Assembly: GCF_003129905.1 (NCBI RefSeq)
Contig: NZ_QFFM01000006.1
Span: 62,001-126,000 of the forward strand
DNA: 64,000 bases
Direction of reading: 5' to 3'
Origin: Bifidobacterium callitrichidarum
GTDB taxonomy: Bacteria; Actinomycetota; Actinomycetes; Actinomycetales; Bifidobacteriaceae
The position numbers were made by a program, and so were the translations under genes. Of the stretch, positions 1-8,460 are shown piece after piece. The notes under the pieces were generated by a model. The model had not been told where the DNA came from. It saw nothing but the letters and a program-made list of their open reading frames with translations, and made no database searches. Every line of letters starts with the position of its first letter. Positions within the stretch are counted from its first letter, which is position 1.

Positions 1-2
1 TT

Positions 3-74
3 GACGCCGCGCCCGAGGCCTTCGCCAGGATGGTCGGCGGCGACATGTTCGGCAAGATCGTGCTGGAAATCTGA
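3..74 (+). CDS. C-terminal end of a zinc-type alcohol dehydrogenase/quinone reductase-like oxidoreductase (partial)
   Basis: The window opens inside a gene; the last 23 residues are in frame and stop at TGA 72-74. The tail ends FGKIVLEI after an APEAFARM segment, which resembles the end of medium-chain dehydrogenase/reductase proteins, where a helix followed by a GKIVL strand closes the catalytic domain. The family call rests only on this short tail and is tentative. Its stop is 70 bases before purE, so the two may or may not be co-transcribed. Confidence 0.45.
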   Translation, partial: DAAPEAFARMVGGDMFGKIVLEI

Positions 75-144
75 CCCGGCGATCGAATCGGCACAGGGGA
101 GTACAGTGAAACCATCATTCTCAATAACTAGGGAGTAAATGATA

Positions 145-645
145 ATGGCAAATGAATCCAAGCCCGAAGTCGCGGTGGTCATGGGATCCTCCAGCGACTG
201 GGAGACCATGAAGCGCGCCTGCGACATTCTCGACCAGTTCGGCGTCGCCTACCACAAGCAGGTCATCTCCGCGCACCGCACCCCGGAGCTCATGGCCGAT
301 TTCGCGCACAACGCCCGCAAGAACGGTCTCAAGGTCATCATCGCCGGTGCCGGCGGCGCCGCCCACCTGCCCGGCATGATTGCCGCCCAGACCACGCTGC
401 CCGTGATCGGTGTGCCGGTGCGCTCGCACGCCCTGTCCGGCTGGGATTCGCTGCTGTCCATCGTGCAGATGCCCGGCGGCATCCCCGTGGCCACCACGGC
501 CGTGGGCAACTCCGGCGCCACCAACGCCGGCCTGCTCGCCGTGCAGATGCTCTCCGCGTTCGACGAGTCCTTGGCCGCCAAGCTTGAGGACTACCGCAAC
601 TCCCTGAAGGAAAAGGTGGCTGAATCCAATGCCCAGCTTGTCTGA
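145..645 (+). CDS. purE: N5-carboxyaminoimidazole ribonucleotide mutase (PurE)
   Basis: PurE moves the carboxylate of N5-CAIR to carbon 4 to give CAIR in de novo purine synthesis, using the product of PurK. The 166-residue protein shows the class I signature: SSSD near residue 17, ISAHRTPE near 49 and [11 protein letters not shown] near 80. I chose ATG 145 because AGGGAG (130-135) lies 9 bases upstream; the in-frame ATG at 139 would leave only 3 bases. The 3' end overlaps purK by 17 bases, so the two are translationally linked. Length is normal for bacterial PurE. Confidence 0.95.
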   Translation: MANESKPEVAVVMGSSSDWETMKRACDILDQFGVAYHKQVISAHRTPELMADFAHNARKNGLKVIIAGAGGAAHLPGMIAAQTTLPVIGVPVRSHALSGWDSLLSIVQMPGGIPVATTAVGNSGATNAGLLAVQMLSAFDESLAAKLEDYRNSLKEKVAESNAQLV

Positions 646-1858
646 GGAAACCCACGGCGCCGTCTCCATGCTGCAGCCGGGTGCCACGATCGGCATCATC
701 GGCGGCGGTCAGCTCGGCCGCATGATGGCCCTGTCCGCTAAGTACATGGGCTTCCGCATCGGTGTGCTCGACCCGACTCCGGACTGCCCCACCGCGCAGG
801 TGGCCGACTTCCAGGTGGTGGGCGAGTACGACGACAAGACCGCCATCCACGACTTGGCGGAGAAGTCCGACGTGCTCACCTATGAGTTCGAGAACGTGGA
901 CGCCGAGTCCATCGACGAGGTGCGCCACCTGGTGGCCGCCCCGCAGGGCACCGACTTGCTGCGCGTGACCCAGGACCGCATCAACGAAAAGACCTTCATC
1001 AACCAGCACGGCATCGAGACCGCTCCCTGGCGTGAGGTCAACGACTTCGACGAGCTCGAGGCCGCCATCGACGAGCTGCACTACCCGTGCGTGCTGAAGA
1101 CCCGCTCCGGCGGCTACGACGGCCACGGCCAGCACGTGCTGAAGAACGACTCCGACCTGGAGAAGATCCGCGCGCGCGGTGACCGCGGCGGCGGCTTCCC
1201 GCCCTCCATCCTCGAAGGTTTCGTGGATTTCGCGTTCGAGGCGTCCATCCTGGTCTCCGGCAACGGCAAGGACTATGTGACCTTCCCGATCGTGCGCAAC
1301 GACCACCGCAACAACATCCTGCACATGACCATCGCCCCGGCCGAAGTGAGCCCGGCAATCGCCAAGACCGCGCACGAAATGGCGCTGGCGCTGGCCAAGG
1401 GCTTCGAACTGGCCGGCACGCTCGCCATCGAGCTGTTCGTGACCAAGGATGGCCGCGTCATCGTCAACGAGCTCGCTCCGCGCCCGCACAATTCCGGCCA
1501 CTACACCATCGAGGCCTGCTCCATCGACCAGTTCGACGCGCACATTCGCGGCATCGCCGGTTGGCCGCTCATCCAGCCGAAGCTTCTGAGCCCGGCCGTG
1601 ATGGTCAACGTGCTTGGCCAGCATGTGTCGCCCACGCGCGCGCAGATCGCCGAGCACCCGGAATGGAATGTGCACGATTACGGCAAGGCCCAAGTGCGCC
1701 ACAACCGCAAGATGGGTCACATCACCGTGCTCACGGACGACACCGCCCGCACCGTGGCCGAACTTGAGGCCACCGGCTGCTGGGATGATCTGAAGCCCTA
1801 CGCCCGTCCGTTCGTGCAGCCGTCCGAGCCCGCCGCGCCGTCCGCTCAGGAGGCGTAA
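629..1858 (+). CDS. purK: N5-carboxyaminoimidazole ribonucleotide synthase (PurK)
   Basis: ATP-grasp enzyme that makes N5-CAIR from AIR, bicarbonate and ATP, feeding PurE. The N-terminus has the Rossmann-like [14 protein letters not shown] start (about residue 21), the central ATP-grasp segment includes [12 protein letters not shown] (near 157), and the metal-binding [12 protein letters not shown] segment lies near residue 285. The 409-residue length is slightly above the family norm because of an N-terminal extension and a Pro/Ala-rich tail. ATG 629 lies inside purE with AAGGTGG 9 bases upstream; an ATG at 668 is an alternative that would remove the extension. The Fur-type regulator begins 8 bases after the stop. 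Confidence 0.94.
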   Translation: MPSLSEETHGAVSMLQPGATIGIIGGGQLGRMMALSAKYMGFRIGVLDPTPDCPTAQVADFQVVGEYDDKTAIHDLAEKSDVLTYEFENVDAESIDEVRHLVAAPQGTDLLRVTQDRINEKTFINQHGIETAPWREVNDFDELEAAIDELHYPCVLKTRSGGYDGHGQHVLKNDSDLEKIRARGDRGGGFPPSILEGFVDFAFEASILVSGNGKDYVTFPIVRNDHRNNILHMTIAPAEVSPAIAKTAHEMALALAKGFELAGTLAIELFVTKDGRVIVNELAPRPHNSGHYTIEACSIDQFDAHIRGIAGWPLIQPKLLSPAVMVNVLGQHVSPTRAQIAEHPEWNVHDYGKAQVRHNRKMGHITVLTDDTARTVAELEATGCWDDLKPYARPFVQPSEPAAPSAQEA

Positions 1859-1866
1859 GCGCCGGC

Positions 1867-2289
1867 ATGGCTGAGCATATCGAACGTCAGACCAAGCAGA
1901 AGGATGCCATCCATGCGGCGCTCGCGGATTGCGATGAATTCATCTCCGCGCAGGACCTGCATCGTCGTATGCAGGACGCGGGCTCCAAAATCGGCCTGGC
2001 CACCGTCTACCGCCAGCTGAACGCGCTGGCGGATGCCGGTGCCGCCGACACGATCCGCTTGGACGGTCAGCAGCTGTTCCGCCTGTGCGGGGACGACGGG
2101 CATCATCACCATCTGGTATGCCGCAACTGCGGCAAAACCGTGGAGATCGACCCGCCAAGCGAGACCTGGCTGCGCAAGGTGGCCGAGGGACACGGCTTCA
2201 CCGTGGAATCCCACACGTTGGAGGTCTTCGGCCTGTGCGCCGACTGCCGCAAGGCCGAAGAGGATGAGAACAAAGAAGGCTCCCTCTGA
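1867..2289 (+). CDS. Fur-family metal-responsive repressor, probably Zur-like
   Basis: A 140-residue winged-helix regulator of the Fur superfamily. The DNA-recognition helix region LATVYRQLNALADAG (about residues 44-58) is typical. It is followed by a histidine-rich metal site HHHHLVCRNCG (about 76-86) and a second Cys pair, CADC (about 129-132), which together form the structural zinc site. Clustering of four His before CxxC favours Zur over Fur, but metal specificity cannot be read from sequence alone. The gene follows purK by 8 bases and is probably in the same transcript. Its last codons (EGSL, stop) lie in the left arm of the long inverted repeat at 2279-2453, so the repeat supplies the C-terminus. 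Confidence 0.85.
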   Translation: MAEHIERQTKQKDAIHAALADCDEFISAQDLHRRMQDAGSKIGLATVYRQLNALADAGAADTIRLDGQQLFRLCGDDGHHHHLVCRNCGKTVEIDPPSETWLRKVAEGHGFTVESHTLEVFGLCADCRKAEEDENKEGSL

Positions 2290-2453
2290 CGAGGGAGCTG
2301 GCGTTGTAGACGACTGAGGGAGAGAAGAGCGGCGTAGCCGCTGGGGAATTGAATCGGCTTCAGGCCAATGGCTTATTCCAGCGGCTACGCCGCAAACTTC
2401 TCTCCCTCAGTCACGTCTGGGGACGTGCCAGCTCCCTCGTCAGAGGGAGCCAT
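2279..2453. repeat. Long inverted repeat built from two opposed GC-rich hairpin modules
   Basis: GGCTCCCTCTGACGAGGGAG starts at 2279 and its reverse complement ends at 2453. An inner pair (about 2329-2342 and 2380-2393) carries AGCGGCGTAGCCGCT-type arms. The whole segment can fold as one long stem with side hairpins and lies exactly between the convergent fur-like gene and metK, so a bidirectional terminator role is likely. Each arm is a member of the dispersed module family also seen at 6419, 20701, 33408, 39659 and 49358. Confidence 0.85.
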
Positions 2454-2471
2454 GCAAAGCGCAAAGCGCGC

Positions 2472-3695
2472 TCACTCCGCGGCGATGGCGGCCTTGAGCT
2501 CGTCCACCTTGTCGGTGCGCTCCCACGGGAACTCCACGTCCGTGCGGCCGAAGTGGCCGTATGCGGCGGTCTTCAGGTAGATTGGGCGCTTCAGATCAAG
2601 TTCGTCGATGATGGCGGCCGGACGCAAATCGAACACCTTGCGCACCGCGGCGGCGATCTGGCCGCGAGTCACGCCGTCACGCTCGGTGCCGAAGGTCTCC
2701 ACGTTGATGGACACCGGGTCGGCCACGCCGATGGCGTACGCCACCTGCACCTCGGCCTTGTGTGCCAGGCCGGCGGCCACGATGTTCTTGGCCACCCAGC
2801 GCGTGGCGTAGGCCGCGGAACGGTCCACCTTGCTCGGATCCTTGCCGGAGAACGCGCCGCCACCGTGATGGGCAGCGCCGCCGTAGGTGTCCACGATGAT
2901 CTTGCGGCCGGTCAGGCCTGCATCGGCGGCCGGGCCGCCCAGCACGAACGAGCCGGTCGGATTCACCAGCTGACGGTAGCCCTCGTACGGCACCTTATCG
3001 CCCAGCACATCCTTGAGCACCGGGTCGATGACGTGCTCCTTGAGCTGCGCCTCAAGCCACTCGTGCGTGGCCTCGGGGTCGTGCTGGGTGGAGATGAGCA
3101 CGGTGTCGAGGCGTACGGGCTGGTCGTTGTCGTCGTATTCGATGGTCACCTGGGTCTTGCCGTCCGGGCGCAGGTGCGGCACCTCGCCGGACTTGCGCAC
3201 CTCGGTCAGACGGAAAGCGAGACGGTGTGCCAGGTAGATCGGCAGCGGCATGAGCACGGGGGTTTCATCGGTGGCGTAGCCGAACATCACGCCCTGATCG
3301 CCGGCGCCCTGCGCCTCGTAACGCTGTTCGCGGCTGGCGGCGGACTCCTCGGCGGCATTGAGACGGCTCACGCCCTGGTTGATTTCGGCGCTCTGACCGG
3401 TGATGGCCACGATTACGCCGCAGGAATCGGCGTCCAGGCCGACTTCGGAGGAGGTGTAGCCGATGTTGTGCAGGGTTTCGCGGACTTTGGCCTGCACGTC
3501 GCAATACCCCTTCGACGTGACCTCGCCAAAGACCAGGAACACGCCCGTGGCGGCGGAGGTCTCCACGGCGACGTGGCTCGTGGGATCCTGCGCCAGCAGG
3601 TCGTCAAGAATGGCATCGGAAATCTGGTCGCAGACCTTGTCAGGATGGCCTTCGGTTACGGATTCGGCGGAAATAAGCCGCTTTTCTTCGGTCAT
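2472..3695 (-). CDS. metK: S-adenosylmethionine synthetase (MetK)
   Basis: MetK makes S-adenosylmethionine from methionine and ATP and supplies methyl groups cell-wide. The 407-residue protein has the N-terminal [19 protein letters not shown] segment (ATP and methionine binding), the [14 protein letters not shown] loop, and the [19 protein letters not shown] phosphate-binding segment. I chose ATG 3693-3695 because AAAGGGAT lies just upstream and the protein then begins [20 protein letters not shown], as expected; a longer reading frame upstream has no family similarity. Upstream on the same strand is rpoZ, separated by a strong terminator, so metK probably has its own promoter in 3696-3837. 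Confidence 0.97.
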   Translation of the reverse strand: MTEEKRLISAESVTEGHPDKVCDQISDAILDDLLAQDPTSHVAVETSAATGVFLVFGEVTSKGYCDVQAKVRETLHNIGYTSSEVGLDADSCGVIVAITGQSAEINQGVSRLNAAEESAASREQRYEAQGAGDQGVMFGYATDETPVLMPLPIYLAHRLAFRLTEVRKSGEVPHLRPDGKTQVTIEYDDNDQPVRLDTVLISTQHDPEATHEWLEAQLKEHVIDPVLKDVLGDKVPYEGYRQLVNPTGSFVLGGPAADAGLTGRKIIVDTYGGAAHHGGGAFSGKDPSKVDRSAAYATRWVAKNIVAAGLAHKAEVQVAYAIGVADPVSINVETFGTERDGVTRGQIAAAVRKVFDLRPAAIIDELDLKRPIYLKTAAYGHFGRTDVEFPWERTDKVDELKAAIAAE

Positions 3696-3837
3696 ATCAT
3701 CCCTTTCCCCAGGACTTATCGCCCCGCGCCGGACGCGAGGCACAATGATACGGTGTGATTGATATTGAATTTTCGGCGGGCCGTGCACATCTGATACATG
3801 CCGGATACACGTTGTCCGTCTTGGCGAAGCGGGCATG
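3696..3837 (-). other. metK leader/promoter region, no recognised riboswitch
   Basis: These bases separate metK from the rpoZ terminator. I looked for SAM-responsive RNA motifs and did not recognise one. The stretch is moderately AT-rich near 3750-3770 (TTGATATTGAATTTTC on the plus strand), which could hold the metK promoter. Confidence 0.4.
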
Positions 3838-3876
3838 CAAAAGGGCTCGTGCCAACCAGCGCGGTGGCACGAGCCC
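3838..3876 (-). terminator. Rho-independent terminator downstream of rpoZ
   Basis: A perfect 12-bp stem GGGCTCGTGCCA (3843-3854) pairs with TGGCACGAGCCC (3865-3876). Read on the minus strand it is followed by TTTT (3842-3839). This separates rpoZ from metK. The stretch 3880-4035 between this hairpin and rpoZ holds further small inverted repeats but no recognisable gene. Confidence 0.85.
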
Positions 3877-4035
3877 TAGCGTGTTTGCTTCTGATGACGA
3901 GTTATAGCCCTTATCGGCCAAGGTGGCAAGTGTGTCGCCCAAATTCACCGCTCCGGTGAAAACCTTGGCTTCGGTCCGCAGCCCCGGCTAGTCGACGCTA
4001 ACCGACTATCAGAGCTTCGGACGTGACGGTCGAGG

Positions 4036-4320
4036 TCAATTGCCCTCGTTGGTGTCGTCCTCGCCCAGGGTCTCCTCAAGCAGACCCTCGTCGATCTCAC
4101 GGAAGGCGATGGACAGCGGCTTCTCGTTGTTCTGGTATTCCACCAGCGGGCCGACGTTCTGCAGCAGGCCCTCGTTGAGCTGGGTGAAGTAGGAGTTGAT
4201 CTGACGGGCGCGCTTGGCCGCGAAGATGGCCAGCGCGTACTTGGAATCGGCGTGCTGCATGAGGTCGTCGATCGGCGGGTTCGCAAGACCGGTGGGGTGC
4301 GGGTCGGTGCCAAAAGCCAT
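4036..4320 (-). CDS. rpoZ: RNA polymerase omega subunit (RpoZ)
   Basis: Small RNA polymerase subunit that helps fold and attach beta-prime. The 94-residue protein has the actinobacterial omega pattern: [20 protein letters not shown] near the N-terminus, then [18 protein letters not shown], and a PLSIAFREI segment before an acidic C-terminus (EDDTNEGN). The start codon (4318-4320) is preceded on the minus strand by GGAGAT at about 8 bases. It is divergent from ilvD and ends at a strong terminator, so it appears to be monocistronic. Confidence 0.93.
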   Translation of the reverse strand: MAFGTDPHPTGLANPPIDDLMQHADSKYALAIFAAKRARQINSYFTQLNEGLLQNVGPLVEYQNNEKPLSIAFREIDEGLLEETLGEDDTNEGN

Positions 4321-4506
4321 GATGCTTATCTCCAGACTTGGAAAAATCTATCTCAAACGAAGCCAGTGTAGCCGTCCGGGCAGACTTCCCCGGAATGCCG
4401 CCATCCTGATACCCTTTTCATGCTCCCCGAAAAGTTACGTTTTTGAAAATTCCATTATGTGAGTCTTGACAAAACCCGTGTCCCGCGTAAGGGCTTGAAT
4501 GGAGTC

Positions 4507-6372
4507 ATGACTGAAATGCGATCTGCAAAACTCATGTCCGGCCGCGTCTTCGCAGGCGCGCGCGCCCTGTACCGTGCCGCTGGCGTCAGCGGCGACGACA
4601 TGGGCAAGAAGCCCATCATTGCCATCGCCAACTCCTTCGACGAGTTCCTCCCCGGCCACGTCCACCTGAACAAGGTCGGTCGTATCGTCTCCGAGGCCAT
4701 CAAGGAAGCGGGCGGCATCCCGCGCGAGTTCAACACGATGGCCGTGGACGACGGCATCGCCATGGGCCACACCGGCATGCTCTACTCCCTGCCCTCCCGC
4801 GATATCATCGCCGATACCGTGGAATACCAGTGCAACGCGCACTGCGCCGACGCCCTGATCTGCATCCCGAACTGCGACAAGGTCGTTCCGGGCATGCTCA
4901 TGGCCGCCCTCCGCCTCAATATCCCGACCGTGTTCGTCTCCGGCGGCCCGATGGAAGCCGGCACCACCGTGCTGGCCGATGGCACCGTCAAGAAGAACAC
5001 AGACCTCATCTCCGTGATGTACGCCTCCGCCGACGACAACGTCTCCGAAGAGGACCTGCTCAACTACGAGAAGACCGTGTGCCCGACCTGCGGCTCCTGC
5101 GCCGGCATGTTCACCGCCAACTCAATGAACTGCCTGACCGAGGCCATCGGTCTGGCCCTGCCCGGCAACGGCACCATCCTGGCCTCCCACTCCTACCGCA
5201 AGGACCTGTTCAAGCGCGCCGCGCAGCAGGTGGTCAAGATCGCCAACCAGTACTACCGCGACTCCGACGATTCCGTGCTGCCGCGCTCCATCGCCACCAA
5301 GGAGGCGTTTGAGAACGCCATGACCATGGATGTGGCCATGGGCGGCTCCACCAACACCGTGCTGCACATTCTGGCCATGGCCCAGTCCGCGGACGTGGAC
5401 TTTACCCTGGACGACATCGAGCGCATCTCCCATACCGTGCCCTGCATCTGCAAGGCCTCGCCGTCCGGCAAGTGGGAGATCTCCGACGTGCACCGCGCCG
5501 GCGGCATCACCGGCATCCTCGGTGAGCTCGACCGCGCCGGCAAGCTGCACCGCAACGTGCACTCCATCGACTACCCGACCCTTGAGGACAAGCTCAACGA
5601 TTGGGACATCATGCGCGACACCTGCACCGATGAGGCCAAGCAGATGTACAAGGCCGCTCCGGGCCACATCATCTCCCCGGAGCCGTGGACGCACACCACG
5701 CTGTTCGACACGCTCGACACCGACCGCGTCAACGGCGCCATCCACGACATCGACCACCCGGAGATCCACGAAGGTGGCCTTGCCGTGCTGCGCGGCAACC
5801 TGGCCCCCGACGGCTGCGTGGTCAAGACCGCCGGCGTGCCGCAGGAGATCTGGAAGTTCCGTGGTCCGGCCCTGGTGGTCGAGTCCCAGGAAGAGGCCAT
5901 CAAGGTCATTCTGGACGATACCCTGAAGCCCGGCATGGCTCTGGTGATTCGTTACGAGGGCCCGAAGGGCGGCCCGGGCATGCAGGAGATGCTCTACCCG
6001 ACTTCCTTCGTCAAGGGCAAGGGTATCGGCAAGCAGGTGGCCATGCTCACCGACGGCCGTTACTCCGGCGGTTCCTCGGGTCTGGCCATCGGCCACATCG
6101 CGCCTGAAGCCGCCAACAAGGGTCCGATCGCGCTCATCAAGAACGGCGACATCATCAACATCGATATCGAGAACCGTTCCGTGAACGTGGAGCTGACCGA
6201 CGAGCAGCTGGCCGAGCGTCGCGCCGAGCTTGAAGCCGGCGACGGCTACGTGGCCCACCGCGACCGCAAGGTGTCCCAGGCCCTTAAGGCCTACGCCGCC
6301 TTCGCCCGCTCCGCCGACAAGGGTGCTACTAGGGATCCTGACCTGATCAACAGGCTCTCCGGCCTTGCATGA
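4507..6372 (+). CDS. ilvD: Dihydroxy-acid dehydratase (IlvD)
   Basis: Iron-sulfur dehydratase of branched-chain amino acid synthesis, converting 2,3-dihydroxy-3-methylvalerate and its isovalerate analogue into the 2-keto acids. The roughly 621-residue protein has the conserved cluster cysteines in CNAHCADALICIPNCDK and CPTCGSCAGMFTANSMNC, plus the GGSTNTVLH and TDGRYSGGSSGLAIGH segments. An upstream GTG at 4459 would add 16 residues without family similarity. ATG 4507 follows GGAG closely, and ATG 4516 (MRSAKLMSG) is an equally plausible start. The gene stands alone, divergent from rpoZ, with a MITE and a strong hairpin immediately downstream. Confidence 0.95.
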   Translation: MTEMRSAKLMSGRVFAGARALYRAAGVSGDDMGKKPIIAIANSFDEFLPGHVHLNKVGRIVSEAIKEAGGIPREFNTMAVDDGIAMGHTGMLYSLPSRDIIADTVEYQCNAHCADALICIPNCDKVVPGMLMAALRLNIPTVFVSGGPMEAGTTVLADGTVKKNTDLISVMYASADDNVSEEDLLNYEKTVCPTCGSCAGMFTANSMNCLTEAIGLALPGNGTILASHSYRKDLFKRAAQQVVKIANQYYRDSDDSVLPRSIATKEAFENAMTMDVAMGGSTNTVLHILAMAQSADVDFTLDDIERISHTVPCICKASPSGKWEISDVHRAGGITGILGELDRAGKLHRNVHSIDYPTLEDKLNDWDIMRDTCTDEAKQMYKAAPGHIISPEPWTHTTLFDTLDTDRVNGAIHDIDHPEIHEGGLAVLRGNLAPDGCVVKTAGVPQEIWKFRGPALVVESQEEAIKVILDDTLKPGMALVIRYEGPKGGPGMQEMLYPTSFVKGKGIGKQVAMLTDGRYSGGSSGLAIGHIAPEAANKGPIALIKNGDIINIDIENRSVNVELTDEQLAERRAELEAGDGYVAHRDRKVSQALKAYAAFARSADKGATRDPDLINRLSGLA

Positions 6373-6380
6373 TAAACGCT

Positions 6381-6503
6381 GGCTCTGTTAAACCAAGATT
6401 GACATGTCCCTTATTCTTGGCTCCCCTTGTCAGGGGAGCTGTTGGCGAAGCCGACTGAAGGGTAGTCCAATGGAATTCATGTCAATCTTGGTTTAACAGA
6501 GCC
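6381..6503. mobile_element. MITE copy 1 (123 bp, 26-bp perfect terminal inverted repeats)
   Basis: The ends at 6381-6406 and 6478-6503 are perfect 26-bp inverted repeats beginning GGCTCTGTTAAACC. There is no coding capacity. Flanking 8-bp sequences TAAACGCT and TAAACATT agree at 6 of 8 positions, consistent with an aged 8-bp target duplication. The interior is one GC-rich double-hairpin module (GGCTCCCCT to GACTGAAGGG, 6419-6462). A second, larger copy is at 39624-39845. The element lies 8 bases after the ilvD stop. Confidence 0.85.
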
Positions 6504-6519
6504 TAAACATTTGATGGTA

Positions 6520-6560
6520 TGAAAGAAGTCCTCCCGGTATTCCGTGGAGGACTTCTTTCA
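6520..6560. terminator. Bidirectional terminator between ilvD and fmt
   Basis: TGAAAGAAGTCCTCC (6520-6534) pairs perfectly with GGAGGACTTCTTTCA (6546-6560) around an 11-base loop; both outer flanks are A/T-bearing. A second hairpin, GGGGCTCCC...GGGAGCCCC, lies at 6567-6595, just past the end of fmt. Confidence 0.8.
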
Positions 6561-6601
6561 TATTCTGGGGCTCCCTTCAGAGCGGGGAGCCCCAGAAAGT
6601 T

Positions 6602-7642
6602 TTACTGCACGCAGGCGTCGGCCGCGAGCCGTGCGCCACGGGCCCAATCGGCGGCGCGCATGGCCTTCTTGCCTTGCGCCTTGACCTGGGTGAGTTCCAG
6701 CGCGTCGGTACCGGTGCCGACCCAGACGTTCTTCTTGCCCACTTTGAGTTCGCCGGGCCGCAAATCGGCGGGTGTGTTCGGATTGCCCGCATCGGCCGGT
6801 TGCGCGGCAAGCACATGCAATGTGATGGGCTTGGCCGTCTTATCGGCATCCGTCTCAGCAGCTGCCGTTTCGCCGGTTGCGGTGGCTCCATCTGCATTCT
6901 CCACGGTCGTCGGCAGACCCTCGGCATACAATTCGGTCCAAGCACCCGGATGCGGCGTGCATGCGCGGATCTGACGGTCGATGGCATCGGCCGAATCCGT
7001 CCAATCGATGCGTGCATCCTCCACGGTGATCTTGTGCGCGTACTCCAGACCTTCTGCCGGTTGCGGTGTGAACGTGGCCGTGCCATCGCCCACGGCGGCC
7101 AGCGCATCCACATACAGGGGAGCACCTTCTTCGGCCAAACGGTCGAGCAGCTCGCCGGAGGTCTCACGGCCGGTCAGGGCAACGGTCATTGAAGCCACGA
7201 TTGGACCGTCATCCAGACCTTCGCCCACCTTGAACACATCGGCGCCCGTGGTGGTATCGCCCGCCCAGATGGCGCGTTGCGCCGGAGCCGCGCCACGCCA
7301 CTTCGGCAGGTTGGAGAAATGCAGGTTGTACCAGCCCATCGGTACCGCATCCAGCACGTTCTTCGGCAGGATATTGCCATAGGCAATTACAGCGGCGATA
7401 TCCGCGCCCAGCGCGTTGAGCGCCTCCAGAAACTCAGGGGAGCGTGGCTTGGAATCGATGATCGGCAGTCCCAGTTCCAATGCCGCCGCCTTCACCGGGC
7501 TGGGCATCAGTTTGCGGCCGCGTCCGGTAGGCGCATCCGGGCGGGTGATGACGCCCACCACGTCAAAGCGCGGGTCGGCGGCGAACGCCTTCAGCGAGGG
7601 CACAGCCACGTCAGGGGTACCTGCGAACACCAGTTTCAGCAT
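6602..7642 (-). CDS. fmt: Methionyl-tRNA formyltransferase (Fmt)
   Basis: Formylates initiator Met-tRNA using 10-formyltetrahydrofolate. The 346-residue protein starts [20 protein letters not shown]. The catalytic and folate-binding region is visible as [10 protein letters not shown] and [20 protein letters not shown] (near 105), followed by the C-terminal tRNA-binding domain. The C-terminal domain holds an unusual Ala/Thr/Glu-rich insertion around residues 250-275. I chose ATG 7640-7642, since the upstream extension of the frame is not family-like. Fmt here sits with priA and a HAD hydrolase rather than with def. Confidence 0.93.
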   Translation of the reverse strand: MLKLVFAGTPDVAVPSLKAFAADPRFDVVGVITRPDAPTGRGRKLMPSPVKAAALELGLPIIDSKPRSPEFLEALNALGADIAAVIAYGNILPKNVLDAVPMGWYNLHFSNLPKWRGAAPAQRAIWAGDTTTGADVFKVGEGLDDGPIVASMTVALTGRETSGELLDRLAEEGAPLYVDALAAVGDGTATFTPQPAEGLEYAHKITVEDARIDWTDSADAIDRQIRACTPHPGAWTELYAEGLPTTVENADGATATGETAAAETDADKTAKPITLHVLAAQPADAGNPNTPADLRPGELKVGKKNVWVGTGTDALELTQVKAQGKKAMRAADWARGARLAADACVQ

Positions 7643-7688
7643 AAATCTCCTTGGAAAACGTCGATGGACTGGAATGATGGACGAACGC

Positions 7689-8393
7689 TTATTGCACGTC
7701 CGGAATATTGACGCCGTTGGCGATGAGCAGCTGACGCAGCTTGACCGGATCCTGGAACCGCACACCGCGGATGCCGGCGGAATTCGCCCCCACGATGTTC
7801 ATGGCCTTGTCGTCGATGAACAGCGCGCCCTCGGCCTTGATGCCGAACTGCTTGAGCGCCGCCTCGTAGATGTCCTTGTGCGGCTTGCGCAGGTGCACGA
7901 AACCGGAGACCAGCTTGCCGTCCAGCAGCTGGAGGATGTCGCACTGCTCTTCGGCCACATGGAACACGTCAGCCTCCCAGTTGCTCAGGCCCCACACGCC
8001 GATGCCCGCGGCCTTGAGATCGTTGACCAGTACACGCGCACCCGGCACGATGCCGGTCAGGGAATCGCGGAAGTTATCCATGTAGTAGCGCAGGATGTCC
8101 GCCCACTTGTCGCCGGTGCGCTCGCGCATGACGGCGATAGCCTCATCCGTGGGCATGCCGCCGTCCATCAGATCGTTGACATCATAGAAACCGGAGATGT
8201 CGTTGTCCAGGAACTCATCGATGGTCTTCTGGCTGTAGCGGGGAATGAGCGCGGCGGCCGGATCCCAGTAGATGAGCACATTGCCGAAATCGAAGATCAC
8301 ATCGGTGATCGGCTTGCCGGCGTTCGCGGCGGCCTCGCCGTCCGCGACCAGCACGTCGTATTCCATATCCGGTTCTCCGGGCCAACCCTTCAT
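7689..8393 (-). CDS. HAD-superfamily hydrolase, subfamily IA
   Basis: A 234-residue phosphatase-like protein. Motif I is [10 protein letters not shown] (about residues 30-39) with the nucleophile Asp, motif II is LSNWEAD near 138, and motif III/IV is KPHKDIYE followed by LFIDDKAMN near 190. The cap is a short four-helix type, as in small-molecule phosphatases such as YihX or epoxide-hydrolase-related HADs. The substrate cannot be predicted. AAGGAGG lies 6 bases before the ATG. It sits between priA and fmt on the same strand and is probably co-transcribed with them. Confidence 0.8.
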   Translation of the reverse strand: MKGWPGEPDMEYDVLVADGEAAANAGKPITDVIFDFGNVLIYWDPAAALIPRYSQKTIDEFLDNDISGFYDVNDLMDGGMPTDEAIAVMRERTGDKWADILRYYMDNFRDSLTGIVPGARVLVNDLKAAGIGVWGLSNWEADVFHVAEEQCDILQLLDGKLVSGFVHLRKPHKDIYEAALKQFGIKAEGALFIDDKAMNIVGANSAGIRGVRFQDPVKLRQLLIANGVNIPDVQ

Positions 8394-8460
8394 CGCGTCC
8401 TCCTTAATATGTTGACGTCCGTTTCCATGGTTCCATGCCTAGGCGACGATGGACCGCCAC

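Noticed and set aside
338-1720. A 460-codon minus-strand frame opposite purK
   Set aside because: It is a shadow of purK, with no family features and no plausible ribosome site.
3697-3948. Small protein gene between metK and rpoZ
   Set aside because: The 83-codon minus-strand frame spans the rpoZ terminator hairpin and resembles no known family; it is likely non-coding.
3696-4035. SAM riboswitch in the metK leader
   Set aside because: I could not match the known SAM-I, SAM-II or SAM-IV core bases; the only strong structure is the terminator of rpoZ.
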